Source of the DNA: Chryseobacterium aquifrigidense
GTDB taxonomy: Bacteria > Bacteroidota > Bacteroidia > Flavobacteriales > Weeksellaceae
Reading direction: 5' to 3'
Length of the DNA: 64,000 nt
NCBI RefSeq assembly: GCF_006716485.1
Contig: NZ_VFPD01000001.1
Coordinates: forward strand, 2,129,463 to 2,193,462
Position numbers and translations under genes: made by a program. Each line of letters starts with the position of its first letter. The stretch's first letter is position 1. Of the stretch, positions 61,275 to 64,000 are shown piece by piece. The notes beneath the pieces are model-generated. The model worked only from the letters and a program-made list of their open reading frames with translations. It searched no databases and was not told where the DNA came from.

Positions 61275-61820
61275 TTATAAAGCAGTCGCAGTATACGTTA
61301 CTGTTTGAGTATAAGTTCCGGCCGGTTTACCTAAAATATCAGAAGATGAGGATTTTGCCGCTGGAATAGTGTAGTCCAGGTTCAATGTTAATGCACTTCC
61401 AAGAGGAGCATTGGATACCAAAGTCTGATCCGTTGCAGATAAAACTACTGCGCTTTTTGTTCCGCCCATGGTTCCGGCAGCGGTAGCGGCTTTGATCGTC
61501 AGAACATTGACAGGGATTAAGTTGGTTCCATTCATAAAATTAGCACCTCCTGCTTTTACTTTAACATTAAAGTTCTTTGTAGAAGTAACTTTCAAAGAGT
61601 TGGCTTTGGTAATCGTCTGATCAGAGTTGTAGTCTGCTGCAGTAACATAGTTAAAATCTACCGTATTACCAATAGCTGTACTTCCTGCATCGATAGAGAT
61701 CACATCATTCAGGGTGATGTTTACCGTTGTAGTTGCGGTTGTATTTTGAGCTTGAACATTGTTAGTTCCAAATATGATTGCTCCAAAAGTTAAGGCTGTG
61801 ATTACGATTTGTTTTTTCAT
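61275..61820 (-). CDS. Fibre subunit-like secreted protein, copy D
   Basis: 181 residues. Signal peptide (cut near VQAQ), then an alternating hydrophobic N-terminal strand (TTTVNITLNDVISIDAG, candidate donor strand), a beta-sandwich (ITKANSLKVTSTKNFNVKVK, VVLSATDQTLVSNAP, ALTLNLDYTIPAAK) and a C-terminal strand GTYTQTVTYTATAL. Small size, N-terminal strand and tandem copies beside a PapD-like chaperone point to a major pilin-like subunit; general design resembles DUF4402-type subunits, but I cannot assign a family. It differs from copies A and B in the mature part mainly by one Ala/Val change. It has its own promoter module. Confidence 0.8.
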   Translation of the reverse strand: MKKQIVITALTFGAIIFGTNNVQAQNTTATTTVNITLNDVISIDAGSTAIGNTVDFNYVTAADYNSDQTITKANSLKVTSTKNFNVKVKAGGANFMNGTNLIPVNVLTIKAATAAGTMGGTKSAVVLSATDQTLVSNAPLGSALTLNLDYTIPAAKSSSSDILGKPAGTYTQTVTYTATAL

Positions 61821-61873
61821 GATGATAATATTTTATTGTTATTTTTTACTTAATTGTTCTCTTTTGTATACTG

Positions 61874-61881
61874 CAAATTTA
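61874..61881 (-). promoter_or_regulatory. -7 box of subunit copy D
   Basis: Reads TAAATTTG on the minus strand, 54 bases from the start codon, the same distance as in copy B (63233-63240). No TTG at -33. Confidence 0.6.
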
Positions 61882-61902
61882 TAGTGGTGGCAAAAGTTTC
61901 TT

Positions 61903-61942
61903 TGTAGTGGAAAAAGGAAGTTCATGTAGTAAAATCACTACA
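61903..61942 (-). promoter_or_regulatory. Putative operator of subunit copy D
   Basis: One TGTAGTG (61903-61909) in the -35 region and an inverted repeat TGTAGT-N6-ACTACA (61925-61942) further upstream. The same arrangement and spacing occur upstream of copy B (63262-63301). Confidence 0.55.
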
Positions 61943-61970
61943 CTGCTTATTCATTTGATAAATAGAAAAA

Positions 61971-61996
61971 CCCTCAGCACTTCCAGGTACTGAGGG
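61971..61996 (-). terminator. Terminator of subunit copy C
   Basis: CCCTCAG/CTGAGGG stem followed on the minus strand by a T run, 25 bases beyond the stop at 62022. Confidence 0.75.
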
Positions 61997-62021
61997 CAGA
62001 TATATTGATGTGTTTTTTTTA

Positions 62022-62567
62022 TTATAAAGCAGTTGCAGTATAAGTAACTGTTTGTGTATAAATTCCGGCTGGTTTACCTAAAATATCAGATGATGATGAT
62101 TTTGCCGCTGGAATGGTGTAATCCAGATTCAGTGTCAATACACTTCCAAGAGGAGCATTGGATACTAAGGTTCTTTCTCCTGGAGATAAAACCACTTCGT
62201 TTTTGATTCCGCCCATATTTCCGGGAGCTTCTGCAGCTTTGATTATCAAAACATCTACAGGAATTGAGTTTGAACCATTAACGAAATGCGGTCCTCCTGC
62301 TTTTACCCTTACATTAAAATTCTTCGTTGAGGTAATTTTTAAAGAGTTGGCTTTGGTAATTGTCTGATCAGAGTTATAGTCTGCTGCAGTAACATAGTTA
62401 AAGGCAACTATCCCCCCAATTGCTGTACTTCCTGCATCGATAGAGATCACATCGTTAAGGGTAATGTTAACAGCTGTGGTTGCGGCTGTATTTTGAGCTT
62501 GAACATTATTAGTTCCCAATATAACTACCCAAAAAGTTAAGGCTGTGATGGCGATTTGTTTTGTCAT
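62022..62567 (-). CDS. Fibre subunit-like secreted protein, copy C (diverged)
   Basis: 181 residues, same layout as copies A, B and D, but with many substitutions: GGIVAFNY for GNTVDFNY, KAGGPHFVNGSNSIPVDVLI, KNEVVLSPGERTLVSNAP and GIYTQTVTYTATAL. It differs at more than 20 positions while the other copies are nearly identical to one another. The -7 box (62620-62627) keeps the same distance to the start, but the upstream operator is missing because the stop of copy B is only 66 bases away. It may be a minor or variant subunit. Confidence 0.8.
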   Translation of the reverse strand: MTKQIAITALTFWVVILGTNNVQAQNTAATTAVNITLNDVISIDAGSTAIGGIVAFNYVTAADYNSDQTITKANSLKITSTKNFNVRVKAGGPHFVNGSNSIPVDVLIIKAAEAPGNMGGIKNEVVLSPGERTLVSNAPLGSVLTLNLDYTIPAAKSSSSDILGKPAGIYTQTVTYTATAL

Positions 62568-62619
62568 GGCAGTAAGATTTAATTATTATTCTTGTTTAAT
62601 GGTTCTCTTTTGAACCTTA

Positions 62620-62627
62620 CAAATCTA
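62620..62627 (-). promoter_or_regulatory. -7 box of subunit copy C
   Basis: Reads TAGATTTG on the minus strand, 53 bases before the start, between copies B and C. Confidence 0.5.
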
Positions 62628-62633
62628 CAGCTG

Positions 62634-63179
62634 CTACAAAGCTGTTGCAGTATAAGTTACTGTTTGAGTATAAGTTCCGGCAGGCTTACCTAAAATATCA
62701 GAAGATGAAGATTTTGCTGCTGGAATAGTGTAGTCCAGGTTCAATGTTAATGCACTTCCAAGAGGAGCATTGGATACCAAAGTCTGATCCGTTGCAGATA
62801 AAACTACTGCGCTTTTTGTTCCACCCATTGTTCCGGCAGCGGTAGCAGCTTTAATCGTCAGAACATTGACAGGGATTAAGTTCGTTCCATTCATAAAATT
62901 AGCACCTCCTGCTTTTACTTTAACATTAAAGTTCTTTGTAGAAGTAACTTTCAAAGAGTTGGCTTTAGTAATCGTCTGATCAGAGTTGTAGTCGGCTGCA
63001 GTAGCATAATTAAAATCTACCGTATTACCAATAGCTGTACTTCCTGCATCGATAGAGATCACATCATTCAGGGTGATGTTTACCGTTGTAGTTGCGGTTG
63101 TATTTTGAGCTTGAACACTGTTAGTTCCTAATATGATTGCTCCAAAAGTTAAGGCTGAGATTACGATTTGTTTTGTCAT
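62634..63179 (-). CDS. Fibre subunit-like secreted protein, copy B
   Basis: 181 residues. Signal peptide, donor-strand-like TTTVNITLNDVISIDAG, beta-sandwich and C-terminal GTYTQTVTYTATAL. The mature part is identical in sequence to the visible part of copy A from VISIDAG onward, and differs from D mainly by Ala instead of Val in NYATAADYN. Its upstream module (-7 box, TGTAGTG, palindrome) is shared with copy D. Function as for copy D. Confidence 0.82.
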   Translation of the reverse strand: MTKQIVISALTFGAIILGTNSVQAQNTTATTTVNITLNDVISIDAGSTAIGNTVDFNYATAADYNSDQTITKANSLKVTSTKNFNVKVKAGGANFMNGTNLIPVNVLTIKAATAAGTMGGTKSAVVLSATDQTLVSNAPLGSALTLNLDYTIPAAKSSSSDILGKPAGTYTQTVTYTATAL

Positions 63180-63232
63180 GGCAGTAATATTTTATTGTTA
63201 TTTTTTATTTAATTGTTCTCTTTTGTATACTG

Positions 63233-63240
63233 CAAATTTA
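63233..63240 (-). promoter_or_regulatory. -7 box of subunit copy B
   Basis: Reads TAAATTTG on the minus strand, 54 bases from the start codon. Confidence 0.6.
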
Positions 63241-63261
63241 TAATGGTGCTAACAGTTTCTT

Positions 63262-63301
63262 TGTAGTGAAAAAAGGAAGTTCATGTAGTAAAATCACTAC
63301 A
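63262..63301 (-). promoter_or_regulatory. Putative operator of subunit copy B
   Basis: TGTAGTG at 63262-63268 and the inverted repeat TGTAGT-N6-ACTACA at 63284-63301; same design as at 61903-61942. Confidence 0.55.
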
Positions 63302-63331
63302 TGGTTTATCATTTTGACTTAAATAATAAAG

Positions 63332-63357
63332 CCCTCAACACTTTCTAAGTATGAGGG
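63332..63357 (-). terminator. Hairpin upstream of copy B, paralogue of the copy C terminator
   Basis: CCCTCA/TGAGGG stem, A-rich on its left side, so a T run follows on the minus strand. Confidence 0.6.
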
Positions 63358-63438
63358 TAGATTCTACCTTACAGCTGACAGATACTTATTCCCGGATTTT
63401 GAATTTTTATCTATATCGGTACAATACATACAAAATCA

Positions 63439-63460
63439 AAGGCCTCCCTGAGGAAGCCTT
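63439..63460 (-). terminator. Hairpin after subunit copy A
   Basis: 9-bp stem with one mismatch (AAGGCCTCC/GGAAGCCTT), loop CTGA, 42 bases beyond the stop at 63503. Confidence 0.6.
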
Positions 63461-63502
63461 CGAAACACCAAATCACAAAATATTAATATGAAAAAAGTTA
63501 AC

Positions 63503-64000
63503 TTATAAAGCTGTTGCAGTATAAGTTACTGTTTGAGTATAAGTTCCGGCAGGCTTACCTAAAATATCAGAAGATGAAGATTTTGCTGCTGGAATAGTGT
63601 AGTCCAGGTTCAATGTTAGTGCACTTCCAAGAGGAGCATTGGATACTAAAGTCTGATCCGTTGCAGATAAAACTACTGCGCTTTTTGTTCCACCCATGGT
63701 TCCGGCAGCGGTAGCGGCTTTAATCGTCAGAACATTGACAGGAATTAAGTTCGTTCCATTCATAAAATTAGCACCTCCTGCTTTTACTTTAACATTAAAG
63801 TTCTTTGTAGAAGTAACTTTCAAAGAGTTGGCTTTAGTAATCGTCTGATCAGAGTTGTAGTCGGCTGCAGTAGCATAATTAAAATCTACCGTATTACCAA
63901 TAGCTGTACTTCCTGCGTCGATAGAGATCACATCATTCAGGGTGATGTTTACCGTTGTAGTTGCGGTTGTATTTTGAGCTTGAACATTGTTAGTTCCAAA
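63503..64000 (-). CDS. Fibre subunit-like secreted protein, copy A (cut by window end)
   Basis: The visible 166 codons run from GTNNVQAQNTTATTTVNITL near the end of the signal peptide to the C-terminal GTYTQTVTYTATAL. By comparison with copies B, C and D about 16 codons of the signal peptide lie beyond 64000, so the real start would be near 64048. An internal in-frame start near 63931 must not be used. The mature protein matches copy B exactly over the last ~140 residues. More copies may follow beyond the window. Confidence 0.82.
   Translation of the reverse strand, partial: FGTNNVQAQNTTATTTVNITLNDVISIDAGSTAIGNTVDFNYATAADYNSDQTITKANSLKVTSTKNFNVKVKAGGANFMNGTNLIPVNVLTIKAATAAGTMGGTKSAVVLSATDQTLVSNAPLGSALTLNLDYTIPAAKSSSSDILGKPAGTYTQTVTYTATAL

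Larger units (their letters stand above)
63180..63502. other. Control region between subunit copies A and B
   Basis: Holds the promoter/operator module of copy B (63233-63301), the terminator-like hairpin at 63332-63357 and the hairpin at 63439-63460 (AAGGCCTCC/GGAAGCCTT), the likely terminator of copy A. The first ~120 bases are nearly the same as those upstream of copy D. Confidence 0.6.

Noticed and set aside
63503-63931. Reading copy A of the subunit as a 142-residue protein starting near 63931
   Set aside because: The frame runs on to the window end and aligns with the signal peptide region of the other copies; the true start lies outside.

Overview
The window comes from a Bacteroidota genome, family Weeksellaceae, most probably a Chryseobacterium. 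The evidence is the low G+C content, a SusC/SusD pair, a T9SS C-terminal sorting domain, TAnnTTTG -7 promoter boxes, double-glycine 'bacteriocin-like' micro-peptides, and dispersed repeats and transposase-like HTH proteins typical of that genus. No rRNA, CRISPR array, phage or intact insertion sequence was seen. One tRNA-Arg is present.

Layout. 1-2.6 kb is a duplication-rich edge: a tandemly duplicated small membrane protein gene, a GG-leader micro-peptide, and a tandem pair of secreted proteins sharing a DxHGCIGSAGYTYSQ motif. 2.6-11.6 kb is a polysaccharide utilization locus on the minus strand (SusC, SusD, GH144-type glucanase, esterase, GH3 beta-glucosidase), most easily read as a beta-1,2-glucan system. 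12-19.3 kb holds small housekeeping and lipoprotein genes, a deoxynucleoside kinase, a tandem pair of glutaminyl-peptide cyclotransferase lipoproteins, and a VOC/GNAT/SRPBCC operon. 19.3-23.5 kb has an element with inverted ends, a Na+/H+ antiporter, a bestrophin-type channel and DUF2490/DUF1398 proteins. 23.7-26.2 kb is a two-component system. 26.5-30.2 kb has a T9SS cargo protein and a run of VOC/SRPBCC/DUF1569 genes. 30.4-34.1 kb is a TolC-HlyD-ABC-2 permease operon without a visible ATPase. 34.1-34.8 kb is a repeat island.

34.9-41.4 kb pairs an ecotin with a 1981-residue alpha-2-macroglobulin-like protein that has lost its thioester motif, so two protease inhibitors sit side by side. 41.5-44.4 kb (plus strand) carries a UbiA-like membrane protein, recF, a four-helix-bundle (S23-IVP type) gene between inverted repeats, a DUF721 protein and a second GG-leader peptide. 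44.5-48.4 kb has a PF10136 membrane protein, mtgA, a metal-chelate binding lipoprotein and tRNA-Arg. 48.4-53.6 kb is an accessory stretch: an orphan gene, a decayed remnant, a fibre-like secreted protein, two transposase-derived HTH proteins and a TPR-AraC regulator.

54.3-64 kb is the most interesting part. A cytosolic histidine kinase and a LuxR-type response regulator lie beside an operon for a secreted adhesin-like protein, an outer-membrane usher-like barrel and a PapD-like chaperone. Upstream are at least four tandem, almost identical small beta-rich secreted subunits. Together they look like a chaperone/usher-type surface-fibre system in a Bacteroidota, with its own regulators and repeated promoter/operator modules. 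The last subunit gene is cut by the window end.
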